Assembly: GCF_001650915.1 (NCBI RefSeq)
Contig: NZ_LXYO01000001.1
Span: 124,001-188,000, forward strand
DNA from: Marinobacter sp. EhC06
GTDB lineage: Bacteria; Pseudomonadota; Gammaproteobacteria; Pseudomonadales; Oleiphilaceae
Direction of reading: 5' to 3'
Length of the DNA: 64,000 bases
The translations under genes and the position numbers were made by a program. Shown piece after piece: positions 39,863 to 48,800 of this stretch. Positions within the stretch are counted from its first letter, which is position 1. Each line of letters opens with the position of its first letter. The notes under the pieces are model-generated. The model made no database searches. It had not been told where the DNA came from and worked only from the letters and a program-made list of their open reading frames with translations.

Positions 39863-40714
39863 ATGAACCATCTGTTTGTAGACAACCTGACCGTTATCGA
39901 TTTCGCCTACCTGGACCCGACCCGGGGGTTGGTGGGTGAAAGCTGGATTGCGGATGTGGTGCTTGGCGGGGAGCTGGACGAACAGGGCATGGTGTTCGAC
40001 TTCAGCAACGTAAAACGCACCATCAAACGGGTGATCGATGAGCGTGTTGACCATCGCCTGGTGATTCCCCGTGGCTACCAGGGACTGTCCTGGAACGAGG
40101 AACAGCCGGACACCTTTACCTGGGCACTCACCGATGGCAGCCAGATCATTCACCGCTCGCCGGACGAAGCTATCGTCTGGTTGTCCGCCGACCGGGTTGT
40201 GCCTTCAGCCGTTGCCTCGCTGCTGGAACAGGAAATCAAGGCGGTACTTCCGGCCAACGTGATTTCCGTGGAGATCAATCTGCGGGAAGAGGAAATCGAC
40301 GGCGCCTACTATCACTACGTGCACGGCCTGAAGAAACACCTGGGCAACTGCCAGCGCATTGCCCACGGCCATCGCTCACCGATTCGTATCGATCGTAACG
40401 GCCACCGCGATTACGATCTGGAATGCCGCTGGGCGAAGCTCTGGCGGGATATTTACGTGGGTTCCGAGGAGGATGTGGTGCGGCGCCATGTGGGCGACGA
40501 CGGAGTTCGCTACGTGACCTTCGAATACGAGGCCAACCAGGGGGAGTTTGCGCTGACCCTGCCGGAGGAACGCGTATACATGCTGGATACAGACACCACG
40601 GTGGAACTGATTGCCGCCCACATGGCCGACAAGCTCAAGGTGGAGTTTGCGACGGACACCATCCGGGTGAAGGCTTATGAAGGTGTTGGCAAAGGGGCCA
40701 TAGCCGAACGCTGA
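39863..40714 (+). CDS. Two-domain 6-pyruvoyltetrahydropterin synthase/QueD-like protein
   Basis: 283 aa from ATG 39863 (GGAA ahead), about twice the length of QueD. The N-terminal half (FVDNLTVIDFAYLDPTRGLV ... MVFDFSNVKRTIKRVIDERV) looks like a PTPS domain but lacks the HxH zinc pair. The C-terminal half has HYVHGLKKHLGNCQRIAHGH, i.e. the catalytic Cys and the HGH zinc ligands, then DTDTTVELIAAHMADKL. It probably makes 6-carboxytetrahydropterin or a related pterin. The tandem layout makes the exact product uncertain. An extended -10 (TGCTAGAAT at 39818-39826) precedes it. Confidence 0.72.
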   Translation: MNHLFVDNLTVIDFAYLDPTRGLVGESWIADVVLGGELDEQGMVFDFSNVKRTIKRVIDERVDHRLVIPRGYQGLSWNEEQPDTFTWALTDGSQIIHRSPDEAIVWLSADRVVPSAVASLLEQEIKAVLPANVISVEINLREEEIDGAYYHYVHGLKKHLGNCQRIAHGHRSPIRIDRNGHRDYDLECRWAKLWRDIYVGSEEDVVRRHVGDDGVRYVTFEYEANQGEFALTLPEERVYMLDTDTTVELIAAHMADKLKVEFATDTIRVKAYEGVGKGAIAER

Positions 40715-40729
40715 TTGAAATCGTGAAAG

Positions 40730-40760
40730 CGGGGTCCGATGAATATGTCATCGGGCCCCG
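40730..40760. repeat. REP-like palindrome, copy 2
   Basis: CGGGGTCCGATGA/TCATCGGGCCCCG, 13 bp with one G-U pair, 5-base loop, followed by GTTTTG. It lies 16 bases after the PTPS gene and before the convergent tRNA-gltX unit. It is a diverged relative of the copies at 33012 and 50739. Confidence 0.8.
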
Positions 40761-40787
40761 GTTTTGCCTGACCTGACATTCAGGCAC

Positions 40788-40815
40788 AAAAAAACCGCCA
40801 GAAGGCGGTTTTTTT
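40788..40815. terminator. Bidirectional terminator after tRNA-Glu
   Basis: AAAAAAACCGCC/GGCGGTTTTTTT with a 4-base loop: T7 on both strands. On the minus strand it ends the gltX-tRNA unit; on the plus strand it backs up the PTPS gene hairpin. Confidence 0.93.
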
Positions 40816-40851
40816 GATGGCTATCCGGTGGACTAAACCGTCAAGCCGTAT

Positions 40852-40927
40852 TGGCGTCCCCTAGGGGGTTCGAACCCCTGTTGCCGCCGTGAAAGGGCGG
40901 AGTCCTAGGCCACTAGACGAAGGGGAC
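40852..40927 (-). tRNA. tRNA-Glu (UUC)
   Basis: 76 nt with encoded CCA. Acceptor stem GTCCCCT/AGGGGAC, T-arm GGGGTTCGAACCCC and anticodon loop CTTTCAC with anticodon TTC. It lies 7 bases downstream of tRNA-Ala and in the same direction as gltX, whose product charges it. Confidence 0.97.
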
Positions 40928-40934
40928 TAGAAAT

Positions 40935-41010
40935 TGGTGGAGCCAGGCGGGATCGAACCGCCGACCTCAACACTGCCAGTGTTGCGCTCTCCCAGCTGAG
41001 CTATGGCCCC
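40935..41010 (-). tRNA. tRNA-Ala (GGC)
   Basis: 76 nt with encoded CCA. Acceptor GGGGCCA/TGGCTCC, D-arm AGCTCAGCTGGGAGAGC, anticodon loop CTGGCAG with anticodon GGC, and T-arm GGCGGTTCGATCCCGCC. It lies 113 bases downstream of the gltX stop and directly before tRNA-Glu. Confidence 0.97.
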
Positions 41011-41123
41011 TCAACGGCTGCGTATATTAAGGATCCGCCCTATGGGCGTCAACCTCTGAAACACACTTTTTTTCAGTTTTCTGAACATCCTTGTTCAAGC
41101 CGTTTATTAATTCACCAAAGCGG

Positions 41124-42608
41124 TTAATGAATACCCAGAGCCGCGTATTCTTTTTCCACCTTCTTGGTTTCCTTCTTGGAGAAACCACCCATCACTTCCA
41201 GCGCATGCCGAAGCCTTGAACGGGTCATGTCCGGGCCCAGCAGCGCCATGGAGTCCATCACAGACCAGGAATTCGGCGTACCGGCAACCGCCACAAAAAT
41301 GGAGAACATGAAATCTCCCATCTTCAGGTCCATGGCTTTGGCCAGGGCCTTGATGTCCGCAAAGATGGTCTCCTTGCTCCAGTGGCGCTGTGCTTCAAGC
41401 TTCCAGAGCGTAAACTGCAGAACCCGCTTGATCTGGGCCTCTTCCAGCTTGTTGTGGGCAAAGTCCTCCGGCTTCAGGTTGAGCATGCCGGAGAACATGA
41501 ACTGGGCCATGGGCGCCACATCCGAAAACACCTCTGCCCTACCCTTGATGTGAGGCACCAGAGCACGCAGGGCGTCTTCGTTAAACCACCACTGGCGCAT
41601 CCGCTCCATGAACTGCTCTTCAGTCAGCTCTTCGCGCAACCACTGGCCGTTCAGCCAGCGAAGCTTCTCCACATCGAATACCGGGCCACCGAGAGAGACA
41701 CGCTGGATGTCAAAGTTCTCGATCATCTCATCCAGGGTGAACTTTTCCCGCTCGTCGGGCATGGACCAGCCCATGCGCCCGAGATAGTTGGTGACGGCCT
41801 CCGGCAGAAAGCCCATGCGCTCATAGAAATTGATGCTGGTGGGGTTCTTGCGTTTGGACAGCTTGCTCTTGTCCGGGTTACGCAGCAGCGGGAGGTGACA
41901 GAGCACCGGCATGTCCCAGCCAAAATACTGGTACAGCAGTTTGTGCTTCGGCGCCGAGTTGATCCATTCCTCGCCCCGCAAGACATGGGTGATTTCCATC
42001 AGGTGATCGTCAACCACGTTGGCGAGGTGATAGGTGGGCATGCCGTCGGATTTGAGCAGGATCTGGCAATCCACCTGGGCCCAGTCAATCTCGATGGTAC
42101 CCCGGAGCATATCGTCAATCTCGCAGACGCCCTCGTCGGGCACTTTCATGCGAATCACATATGGCTCGCCCGCGTCCAGACGACGCTTCACTTCGTCATC
42201 GGACAACTCCAGGTCGCCCTTGATGCCCGGGTTCAGGCCCTGGGCCTTGCGTTCTTCCCGAATGGCTTCCAGCTCTTCCGGTGTACGGAAGCAATAAAAG
42301 GCGTGCCCGGCGGTCACCAGGTCCTCGGCGTACTGACGGTAGGAGTGTTTGCGCTCGGACTGGCGATAGGGGCCGTGGGGGCCACCTACATCGGGGCCTT
42401 CATCCCAGTTCAGGCCGAGCCAGCGCAACGCCTTCAGAATGTCCTGCTCGGATTCCGCGGTACTGCGGGCCTGGTCGGTATCCTCGATACGCAGGATGAA
42501 CTGGCCGCCGTGCTGACGGGCAAAGCACAGGTTGAACAGGGCCACGTAGGCGGTACCAACGTGAGGGTCACCAGTGGGTGACGGAGCAATTCGGGTACGT
42601 ACAGTCAT
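41124..42608 (-). CDS. gltX: Glutamyl-tRNA synthetase
   Basis: 494 aa class I synthetase. The HIGH motif is [18 protein letters not shown] appears as [11 protein letters not shown], and [11 protein letters not shown] and [18 protein letters not shown] are typical GluRS blocks. A C-terminal helical anticodon-binding region follows. It attaches glutamate to tRNA-Glu, whose gene lies 200 bases downstream in the same direction. It is divergent from znuA across 186 bases that carry the znuA Zur box. Confidence 0.97.
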   Translation of the reverse strand: MTVRTRIAPSPTGDPHVGTAYVALFNLCFARQHGGQFILRIEDTDQARSTAESEQDILKALRWLGLNWDEGPDVGGPHGPYRQSERKHSYRQYAEDLVTAGHAFYCFRTPEELEAIREERKAQGLNPGIKGDLELSDDEVKRRLDAGEPYVIRMKVPDEGVCEIDDMLRGTIEIDWAQVDCQILLKSDGMPTYHLANVVDDHLMEITHVLRGEEWINSAPKHKLLYQYFGWDMPVLCHLPLLRNPDKSKLSKRKNPTSINFYERMGFLPEAVTNYLGRMGWSMPDEREKFTLDEMIENFDIQRVSLGGPVFDVEKLRWLNGQWLREELTEEQFMERMRQWWFNEDALRALVPHIKGRAEVFSDVAPMAQFMFSGMLNLKPEDFAHNKLEEAQIKRVLQFTLWKLEAQRHWSKETIFADIKALAKAMDLKMGDFMFSIFVAVAGTPNSWSVMDSMALLGPDMTRSRLRHALEVMGGFSKKETKKVEKEYAALGIH

Positions 42609-42728
42609 GAAACCTTCCTGAAAAATCGGTGGCCGTTTGATAAAGCGGGCATTATACCGGCCATCGTCAGGTTTCGCATGATCAGGAAGTTAACGAGCGC
42701 ACCGCAAAGCACCCGCGGAAAGTTTCTT

Positions 42729-42763
42729 TTGCCGCCGTTCGGCTCGTTTGTTATATTATAACA
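42729..42763 (+). promoter_or_regulatory. znuA promoter overlapped by a Zur box
   Basis: TTGCCG (42729-42734), 17 bases, TATATT (42752-42757). The -10 lies inside TGTTATATTATAACA (42749-42763), which matches the core of the E. coli Zur operator (TGTTATAWTATAACA). Zn-loaded Zur bound here would block the polymerase, so znuA should be expressed under zinc limitation. The leader is about 30 bases. Confidence 0.85.
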
Positions 42764-42794
42764 TTACAAATTGCATCGCAGGATCTGATTTATC

Positions 42795-43793
42795 ATGCGC
42801 GTTCCCGGAAAAGCACTTTCTCTGGCACTCGGTGCCGGCACCCTTTTGATCAGCGGCGCTCTGCAGGCCGAGACCCGTATTGTTGCTTCCATCAAACCGG
42901 TTGAGCTGATTGTCAGCGCGATCGCCACGGAAGACATGCAGACAACGAGCCTCGTTCCGCCTGGCTCCAGCCCCCACAACTACAACATGAAGCCATCCCA
43001 GCGTCGGGCACTGGAAAACGCCGACGTCATTTTCTGGGTAGGCCCCGACATGGAAACTTTCCTCAATCGCCTACTGGCCGGCCCGGAATTCAGCAACCGA
43101 ACGGTCGCACTCATGGATGCTGAGCAAGAGTCCGGGGAAGATACCCACGACGAGCACGGTCACGATGAACACGCGGACGACCATCATGGCCACGCTCATC
43201 AGGAAGAGGCGAAGGAAGAAGAGCACCACAACGACAGCCACGGGCACGGCCATGATCATGGTGACGGTGAGGATCCGCACATCTGGCTGGATCCCGAATT
43301 GGCCATCGAAATGGCCGAAACGATCCGGGAGGCCCTCTCGGCACAGGAAGGCGTTGATGCTGCCGCATTGAACGAAAATTTCGAGCAGTTCAAAGTCAGC
43401 GTTCGGGAAACCGATGCCAGCATTCGCGACCGTCTTGCGCCGGCACATGACATCAGCCTATTCGCCTACCACGACGCCTTTACCCGGTTTGCCGAACACT
43501 ATGGCCTGAAACTCGAAGGCGTTCTTACGCTCAACCCGGAGCTCTCGCCGGGGGCACGCCATATCGCAGAGGTTCAGGAAAAGCTGCGCAACGCCAACCA
43601 CCCCTGCCTGCTGACCGAACCGCAGTTCAACCGGCAGTGGTGGCGCTCGATCACCGAGAACCTGGACGTTACCTTCAGCACCTGGGACCCTCTGGCCACC
43701 GACATCGAAGCCACGCCCGAGGGTTACAACAACTTCCAGCAAAGCATTGTCGACGCGGTGCTCAAGTGCCTACCAGAGGATACTGAGCATTAA
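42795..43793 (+). CDS. znuA: Zinc ABC transporter substrate-binding protein
   Basis: 332 aa, cluster 9 (A-I) periplasmic binding protein. The signal peptide is cleaved near GALQA/ETR. Zinc-ligand regions SSPHNYNMKPSQ, DPHIWLDPELAIEMA and FAYHDAFTRFAEHYG are present. Between them lies the His/Asp/Glu-rich loop (~113-165, HDEHGHDEHADDHHGHAHQ and following) typical of zinc-specific ZnuA. A Zur box sits over its promoter. No znuB, znuC or zur is adjacent; the next gene is convergent and overlaps by 24 bases. Confidence 0.94.
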   Translation: MRVPGKALSLALGAGTLLISGALQAETRIVASIKPVELIVSAIATEDMQTTSLVPPGSSPHNYNMKPSQRRALENADVIFWVGPDMETFLNRLLAGPEFSNRTVALMDAEQESGEDTHDEHGHDEHADDHHGHAHQEEAKEEEHHNDSHGHGHDHGDGEDPHIWLDPELAIEMAETIREALSAQEGVDAAALNENFEQFKVSVRETDASIRDRLAPAHDISLFAYHDAFTRFAEHYGLKLEGVLTLNPELSPGARHIAEVQEKLRNANHPCLLTEPQFNRQWWRSITENLDVTFSTWDPLATDIEATPEGYNNFQQSIVDAVLKCLPEDTEH

Positions 43794-44684
43794 CGGAATA
43801 GTGACGATGGCCAGCAAGGTCTGGCCACTGATGATGCCCGCCATCAAGGGGGCATCACCGCCAAGCTGCCGGGCCAGAATATAGGCTGAGGTGGCCGTGG
43901 GAAGCGCCGCCAGCAGAATCGCCACCTGCACCATCAGGCCCTCAAGACCCAGCAACATTGCCAGCCCGGCAGTCATCATCGGAAACCCAACCAGCTTCAG
44001 CGCGGATGACACAATAAACGGTAGGGAAGCACCGCGCAGAGCTTTCAGTTGAAGCCCGGCACCGACCGTCATCAGCCCCATCGGCAACGCCAGATTGCTG
44101 AGAGGCTCTAGAATACCGCCGATCAGCGGATGAAACCCGATTTCGAAGAAACTCCAGAAAACACCAATCACCGAGCCCACAATCAGCGGATTGGTCACGA
44201 TCGCCTTGAAAACCGGCACCAACCTCACCGGCCCTTCCGTGGCCACCAGCGAAAACATCAGTATGCAAAGCAGGTTCAGCAACGGCACCATGATGGCCAC
44301 CGCAATCGCCGTGAGTGAAAGGCCCTGATCCCCCAGCAGCATGCCACCCGCGGCCAGACCCACGTAGGAATTGAACCGGATACTCCCCTGGTAAACGGAA
44401 GAGAAAACCGGACCAGACCAGCGCCAGAACCACTGTGCAAATGCCAGGACCAGCGTCATCGCAATCAGCATGGTACCGATCAGCAAGGCAATGTCGCCAT
44501 AGGCGGAGGCCGGCAACCGGGCCTGCCCCAGCTTGAAAACCAGCATGGCCGGGAACAGCACGTAGTAGGTAAACCGCTCCGCCTGAGGCCAGAAATCACC
44601 ACCCGGAAAGTCAATCCGGCGGAACACATGCCCGAGCATGATCAGCACAAATACGGGCAAAAGGGCCTGTACCATCAGGGGCAT
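43770..44684 (-). CDS. AEC-family (auxin efflux carrier-like) transporter
   Basis: 304 aa from ATG 44684 (CGGAG ahead), starting MPLMVQALLPVFVLIMLGHV; the longer open frame would run into the SDR gene. About ten hydrophobic segments in two five-helix repeats; FNSYVGLAAGGMLLGDQG and LPTATSAYILARQLGGDAPL are the family's broken-helix regions. Members move malate, malonate or similar organic anions; the substrate is not identifiable. It starts 5 bases after the SDR gene stop, so the two are co-transcribed. Confidence 0.87.
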   Translation of the reverse strand: MPLMVQALLPVFVLIMLGHVFRRIDFPGGDFWPQAERFTYYVLFPAMLVFKLGQARLPASAYGDIALLIGTMLIAMTLVLAFAQWFWRWSGPVFSSVYQGSIRFNSYVGLAAGGMLLGDQGLSLTAIAVAIMVPLLNLLCILMFSLVATEGPVRLVPVFKAIVTNPLIVGSVIGVFWSFFEIGFHPLIGGILEPLSNLALPMGLMTVGAGLQLKALRGASLPFIVSSALKLVGFPMMTAGLAMLLGLEGLMVQVAILLAALPTATSAYILARQLGGDAPLMAGIISGQTLLAIVTIPLMLSILW

Positions 44685-44689
44685 AGTTA

Positions 44690-45460
44690 TTAACTCCGGC
44701 GCAGCTTTTTCATTACGGCACGAGTCACTGCCGTCGGCGACGAGCGGGCAATCGGCCAGAGGATTTTGAACTGATTGGAAACCGGCCTGTGAAGTTGCGG
44801 TGAGCACACCTGCTTCCAGACCTCAGCGGCAACCTCAGACGGCACCAGGTTAACCCCCAGGCTATCGAACAAACGCGACGCTCCGGCATTGGCCTGAACC
44901 ATCCCCGTATTCACAAAGGGCGGCATCAGGTCGCAGACGCGAATCCCATGCACTTCCCATTCGATGTCCAGGGCCTCTGTCATGGCTCGAACCGCGTGCT
45001 TGCTGGCCGAATAGGAGGCGAAATCCGGAGTTCCATATGCCGCTGAGGCCGAACTCATGTTCACAACCACCGCACCGGAGGCAGCCTTGAGGTAAGGAAA
45101 GGCAGCGTACAGAACATTCATCAGGCCAATCACATTGATTTCAACGATCGCGCGATGGTCAGCAATATCAATGCTTTCAAAGGGACCTACTCTCAAAATG
45201 CCGGCGTTGTTGTGCAGCGCATCGATGGTTCCCCCGGTTAATTCAGCGAATTCTGACAGGGCCCCAGCGACAGCCTTTTCATCAGTCACATCGACGATAT
45301 GAGTAGAGCATACTCTCTCACCCAGCTCGGCCTGCAGACTCTCGAGCGCTTTTTGATCCCGGTCTGCTGCGCCGACAAACCAACCTTTTGAGGCGAACAG
45401 ACGCGCTGTTTCCAGGCCAATTCCGGCACCTGCACCGGTAACGAATATGGATTTGATCAA
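44690..45460 (-). CDS. SDR-family oxidoreductase
   Basis: 256 aa from a TTG at 45460 preceded by AAAGGAAAAG; a GTG at 45484 is the alternative. Classical SDR: FVTGAGAGIGLETARLF (NAD(P) site), ALHNNAGILRVGPFE, catalytic Ser in VVNMSSASAAYG and YSASKHAVRAM (Tyr/Lys). The extended C-terminus (NQFKILWPIARSSPTAVTRA) resembles SDRs annotated as membrane-associated dehydrogenases. Substrate unknown. Operon with the AEC transporter. Confidence 0.87.
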   Translation of the reverse strand: MIKSIFVTGAGAGIGLETARLFASKGWFVGAADRDQKALESLQAELGERVCSTHIVDVTDEKAVAGALSEFAELTGGTIDALHNNAGILRVGPFESIDIADHRAIVEINVIGLMNVLYAAFPYLKAASGAVVVNMSSASAAYGTPDFASYSASKHAVRAMTEALDIEWEVHGIRVCDLMPPFVNTGMVQANAGASRLFDSLGVNLVPSEVAAEVWKQVCSPQLHRPVSNQFKILWPIARSSPTAVTRAVMKKLRRS

Positions 45461-45567
45461 GGTTACTTTTCCTTTCGAGATCACTGCCAGATGAATCCGA
45501 TCAACGTTTTCTGTACATTGCGTTTATCACACCTTTTGTTTGCAAACTCCAACGCAAGGAACGCGTT

Positions 45568-46062
45568 ATGAACTATACATGGCCTGTAAAGGCCGCTGCA
45601 CTTTTAACGTTCCTGGCAACCTTCCTGACATTTTCAACGACTGGCTCCGCTGGCTGGTTAAATGCGCATATGGAAATCTATCCAGATTGCACAGAGGCAT
45701 TGACTCTTCGGAGCAGTGAACTTCTTGATCTTACCCGCAACAGCGAACTGTTCGTTGTTATGGCCGAACCAGAGAGCGATGGCATGGACGCCATTCTCGC
45801 GTTGCGCCATGGTTTTCATGGCTCAATTTTCGATATCGATATCCTGAACGATAACCTTCCTCTTGCAGACCAAACCGTTCAGTTTACTGGCACCGTCGTT
45901 CGCCGTGATGCCAGCATTCCAGAGCGTGTTCTAGGAAGATCAGGGGGAGACTCATTCTTCTTTGTTTTGAGACTGACAGCGGGTAACTTCCTTCTCCATC
46001 CGGATTCCTTTGATCACTCCCGATTTCCGGTTTGCGAAGCGCTGCTCGAGGACATGGATTAG
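45568..46062 (+). CDS. Unknown secreted protein
   Basis: 164 aa. The N-terminal signal peptide (VKAAALLTFLATFLTFSTTG, cleavage near GSAGW) is clear. The mature ~135 residues have two Cys (DCTEAL early and PVCEALLED at the end) that could pair, and a beta-rich acidic middle. I recognise no family. AAGGAACGCGTT precedes the ATG. It stands alone between the divergent SDR gene and dusA; codon use looks somewhat less GC-biased than its neighbours. Confidence 0.6.
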   Translation: MNYTWPVKAAALLTFLATFLTFSTTGSAGWLNAHMEIYPDCTEALTLRSSELLDLTRNSELFVVMAEPESDGMDAILALRHGFHGSIFDIDILNDNLPLADQTVQFTGTVVRRDASIPERVLGRSGGDSFFFVLRLTAGNFLLHPDSFDHSRFPVCEALLEDMD

Positions 46063-46169
46063 CCGTTTCGCCAAAGCCCTAAGGAAATCAACCGGCCAAC
46101 CCTGTTAAACTATCCCGCACTCGGAAACGTACGTCGTACACGATTTTTTCAGTCAATCAGGTAACCGTA

Positions 46170-47204
46170 ATGCCAGCACTACCATCACACGCCGCCGCAA
46201 TGAACGAATCCGGCCTCTCCCGCCGCTTCTGCGTGGCCCCGATGATGGACTGGACCACCAGTCATTACCGTTATCTGGCGCGCCAGCTTAGCAGGCATAC
46301 CCTGCTCTACACCGAAATGGTAACCACCGGCGCGCTGATCCATGGCGATACGGCACGTTTTCTGCGCCATGACGAGGCAGAGTACCCGCTGGCCCTGCAG
46401 CTTGGCGGCAGCGATGCCGGCGAACTTGCCCACTGCGCCAGGCTGGCTCAGCAATACGGGTTTGATGAGGTCAACCTGAATGTCGGTTGCCCCAGTGATC
46501 GGGTTCAGAACAAAATGATTGGCGCCTGCCTGATGGGCCACCCGGACAAGGTGGCGGAGGGTGTACGTGCCATGATTGAGGCAACCGACCTGCCTGTCAC
46601 CGTTAAGCACCGGATCGGTATTGATGGCCGTGAATCCTGGGACGATCTCTGCGAATTCGTGGAAAAAGTGTCGGACGCTGGCTGCCGGACGTTTATCGTG
46701 CACGCCCGGATCGCGATTCTTGAGGGCCTGAGCCCCAAGGAGAACAGGGAGGTCCCGCCGTTGAAATATGATTGGGTTTACCGGCTGAAAGCGAAATACC
46801 CGCACCTGGAGATCATCATCAACGGCGGCATCAAGACCTTCGAGGAGTGTCATGAGCATCTTCGGCACACCGACGGCGTGATGCTGGGTCGGGAGGCGTA
46901 CCACAACCCCTGGCTCCTGGCAGGCGTTGACCCGCAGTTTTTCGGGCAGTCTGCGCCGGTGCAGAGCCGGCATCAGGCGCTTCGGGCCATGCTCCCGTTT
47001 ATCCAGAGCGAGCTTGAGCGGGGCGTGTTCCTGACCCACATGTCCAGACACCTTCTGGGCCTGTTCCATGGCCAGCCTGGCGGACGACAGTTCCGCCGCT
47101 ATATCAGCGAAAACGCCCATAAATCCGGCGCTGGTCTGGAAGTTATCGAGACTGCTCTGGAAAAGGTGCGTGAGCCGGCGGCGCCGGAGATTGCCGAAGC
47201 TTAA
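46170..47204 (+). CDS. dusA: tRNA-dihydrouridine(20/20a) synthase
   Basis: 344 aa. RRFCVAPMMDWTTSHYRYLA, LLYTEMVTTGALIHGD, LNVGCPSDRVQNKMIGACLM (with the catalytic Cys) and INGGIKTFEECHEHL define the DusA branch: FMN-dependent TIM barrel plus helical domain. It reduces U20/U20a in tRNA. The first ten residues before MNESGLSRRF may not be translated, since ribosome-binding signals are weak at both ATGs. talB follows after 127 bases. Confidence 0.94.
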   Translation: MPALPSHAAAMNESGLSRRFCVAPMMDWTTSHYRYLARQLSRHTLLYTEMVTTGALIHGDTARFLRHDEAEYPLALQLGGSDAGELAHCARLAQQYGFDEVNLNVGCPSDRVQNKMIGACLMGHPDKVAEGVRAMIEATDLPVTVKHRIGIDGRESWDDLCEFVEKVSDAGCRTFIVHARIAILEGLSPKENREVPPLKYDWVYRLKAKYPHLEIIINGGIKTFEECHEHLRHTDGVMLGREAYHNPWLLAGVDPQFFGQSAPVQSRHQALRAMLPFIQSELERGVFLTHMSRHLLGLFHGQPGGRQFRRYISENAHKSGAGLEVIETALEKVREPAAPEIAEA

Positions 47205-47331
47205 TCGCATGCAATGGCTACCATACCTTTTGTTGTCTTGTTCCTGTCAGAGCGGCCCGTTATTGTAGGCATATAGCCAGCGCCCGGGATTCGGGCGCAC
47301 CAATAACAGATCAACCGGGACGACAGGACGA

Positions 47332-48297
47332 ATGACCAGCAAGCTCGACCAACTGAAGACCATGACCACAGTAGTGGCCGATACCGGCGATATCGAAGCC
47401 ATTGGGAAGTGGCGGCCGGAAGATGCCACCACCAATCCATCCTTGCTGCTCAAGGCTGCCGCCTCTGACGCGTATCGCCCTATGCTGGACAAGGCTGTGG
47501 CCGAGGCACGCAGGCATGGCGGCTCAGACGCCGAGCAGCTGACCATGGCCACCGATATGCTGGCCGTACTTGCCGGCCGTGAAATCCTGAACCTCATTCC
47601 CGGGGTAGTTTCCACCGAGGTGGATGCCCGGTTGTCCTTCGACACTGTCGGCACTCTTGAGCGCGCTCGCCGTCTGGTTGAGCTGTATGACAAGCAAGGT
47701 GTCGACACCAGCCGGGTGCTGATCAAGATTGCTTCCACCTGGGAGGGCATCCGTGCCGCCGAGCAACTGGAGAAGGAAGGGATTCGCTGCAACCTTACGC
47801 TGCTGTTTTCTTTCATCCAGGCTGCCGCCTGCGCCCAGGCCGGCGCCTTCCTGATTTCGCCCTTTGTCGGTCGGATTCTGGACTGGCACCTGGCCAGCAC
47901 TGGCCGAGACAGCTACCCGGCGGCAGAAGATCCAGGGGTGCTTTCAGTCTCCCGCATCTACAATTACTACAAGGCCAACGGCTTTAACACGGTGGTGATG
48001 GGAGCCAGTTTCAGAAATACCGGCGAAATCGAAATGCTGGCAGGCTGCGACCGCCTCACCATAAGCCCTGCCCTGCTGCAGGAGTTGCAGGACGACCAGG
48101 GTGACCTGCCGCGTCGACTGGTCGCCGACACCGCCAGCTCACCGGATCAGTTTGGCACCATCGACGAGAAGCTGTTCCGCTGGGAATCCAATGAAGACGC
48201 CATGGCCACCGAGAAACTGGCCGATGGCATTCGCCGGTTCACAGCCGACCAGATAGAACTGGAAAACCGGGTCCGGCAGCTGGCCAAGGCCGCCTGA
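47332..48297 (+). CDS. talB: Transaldolase
   Basis: 321 aa, class I TalA/B type. [50 protein letters not shown], and the Schiff-base lysine in [19 protein letters not shown]. It moves dihydroxyacetone units between sugar phosphates in the pentose phosphate pathway. A GCGCCCG/CGGGCGC hairpin (47280-47298) sits in its leader. It is followed by a TerB-like gene and a DAHP synthase, whose substrate erythrose-4-phosphate is a transaldolase product. Confidence 0.95.
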   Translation: MTSKLDQLKTMTTVVADTGDIEAIGKWRPEDATTNPSLLLKAAASDAYRPMLDKAVAEARRHGGSDAEQLTMATDMLAVLAGREILNLIPGVVSTEVDARLSFDTVGTLERARRLVELYDKQGVDTSRVLIKIASTWEGIRAAEQLEKEGIRCNLTLLFSFIQAAACAQAGAFLISPFVGRILDWHLASTGRDSYPAAEDPGVLSVSRIYNYYKANGFNTVVMGASFRNTGEIEMLAGCDRLTISPALLQELQDDQGDLPRRLVADTASSPDQFGTIDEKLFRWESNEDAMATEKLADGIRRFTADQIELENRVRQLAKAA

Positions 48298-48339
48298 CTG
48301 CTCAACTGAATTCGAACGCAGGAGTAGGACTGTCCGATC

Positions 48340-48789
48340 ATGATCGAAAGCCTGAAAAAACTGTTTGCAGCACCGGAAGCTGAAAGCGAGAAACCGGATT
48401 CTCATCAATTGGCCGTGGCTGCAACTGCCTTGATGGTTCAGGTTTCACGGATCGACCAGCATGAAGATGAGCGCGAGCTGCAGGCCATCGTCGATGGCGC
48501 GGTGAAAGCGCACCAGGTCACCCGGGCAGAGGCCGAAGAGATTCTTCAGGATGCCCTGAGCCACGCAGACGATGCCACGTCGCTCTATGAGTTTACCGGG
48601 CAGATCAACGAGTGCCTGGACCAGGAGGGCAAACAGGCCCTGCTGGAGAGCATCTGGCGGGTGGCCTTCGCGGACGGTCGCATCGACAAGTACGAAGAAC
48701 ACCTTATTCGCCGCATGGCAGACCTGCTGCACCTTAATCACCGGGAATTCATGCAGGCGCGGCACCGGGCAGAGGACGCCGGTTCTTAA
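48340..48789 (+). CDS. TerB-like protein
   Basis: 149 aa, acidic helical TerB fold: AVAATALMVQVSRIDQHEDE (first DxxxxxxE metal-binding-like site) and ESIWRVAFADGRIDKYEEHL (second, duplicated motif). The family name comes from tellurite-resistance operons, but single TerB proteins of this kind are widespread and lack the other ter genes, as here, so a resistance role should not be assumed. It lies between talB and the DAHP synthase gene on the same strand. Confidence 0.85.
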   Translation: MIESLKKLFAAPEAESEKPDSHQLAVAATALMVQVSRIDQHEDERELQAIVDGAVKAHQVTRAEAEEILQDALSHADDATSLYEFTGQINECLDQEGKQALLESIWRVAFADGRIDKYEEHLIRRMADLLHLNHREFMQARHRAEDAGS

Positions 48790-48800
48790 AAGGAGACCGT

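Noticed and set aside
48340..48789. Tellurite-resistance locus
   Set aside because: Only a lone TerB-fold protein is present; no terC, terD or terZ genes, so resistance is not supported.
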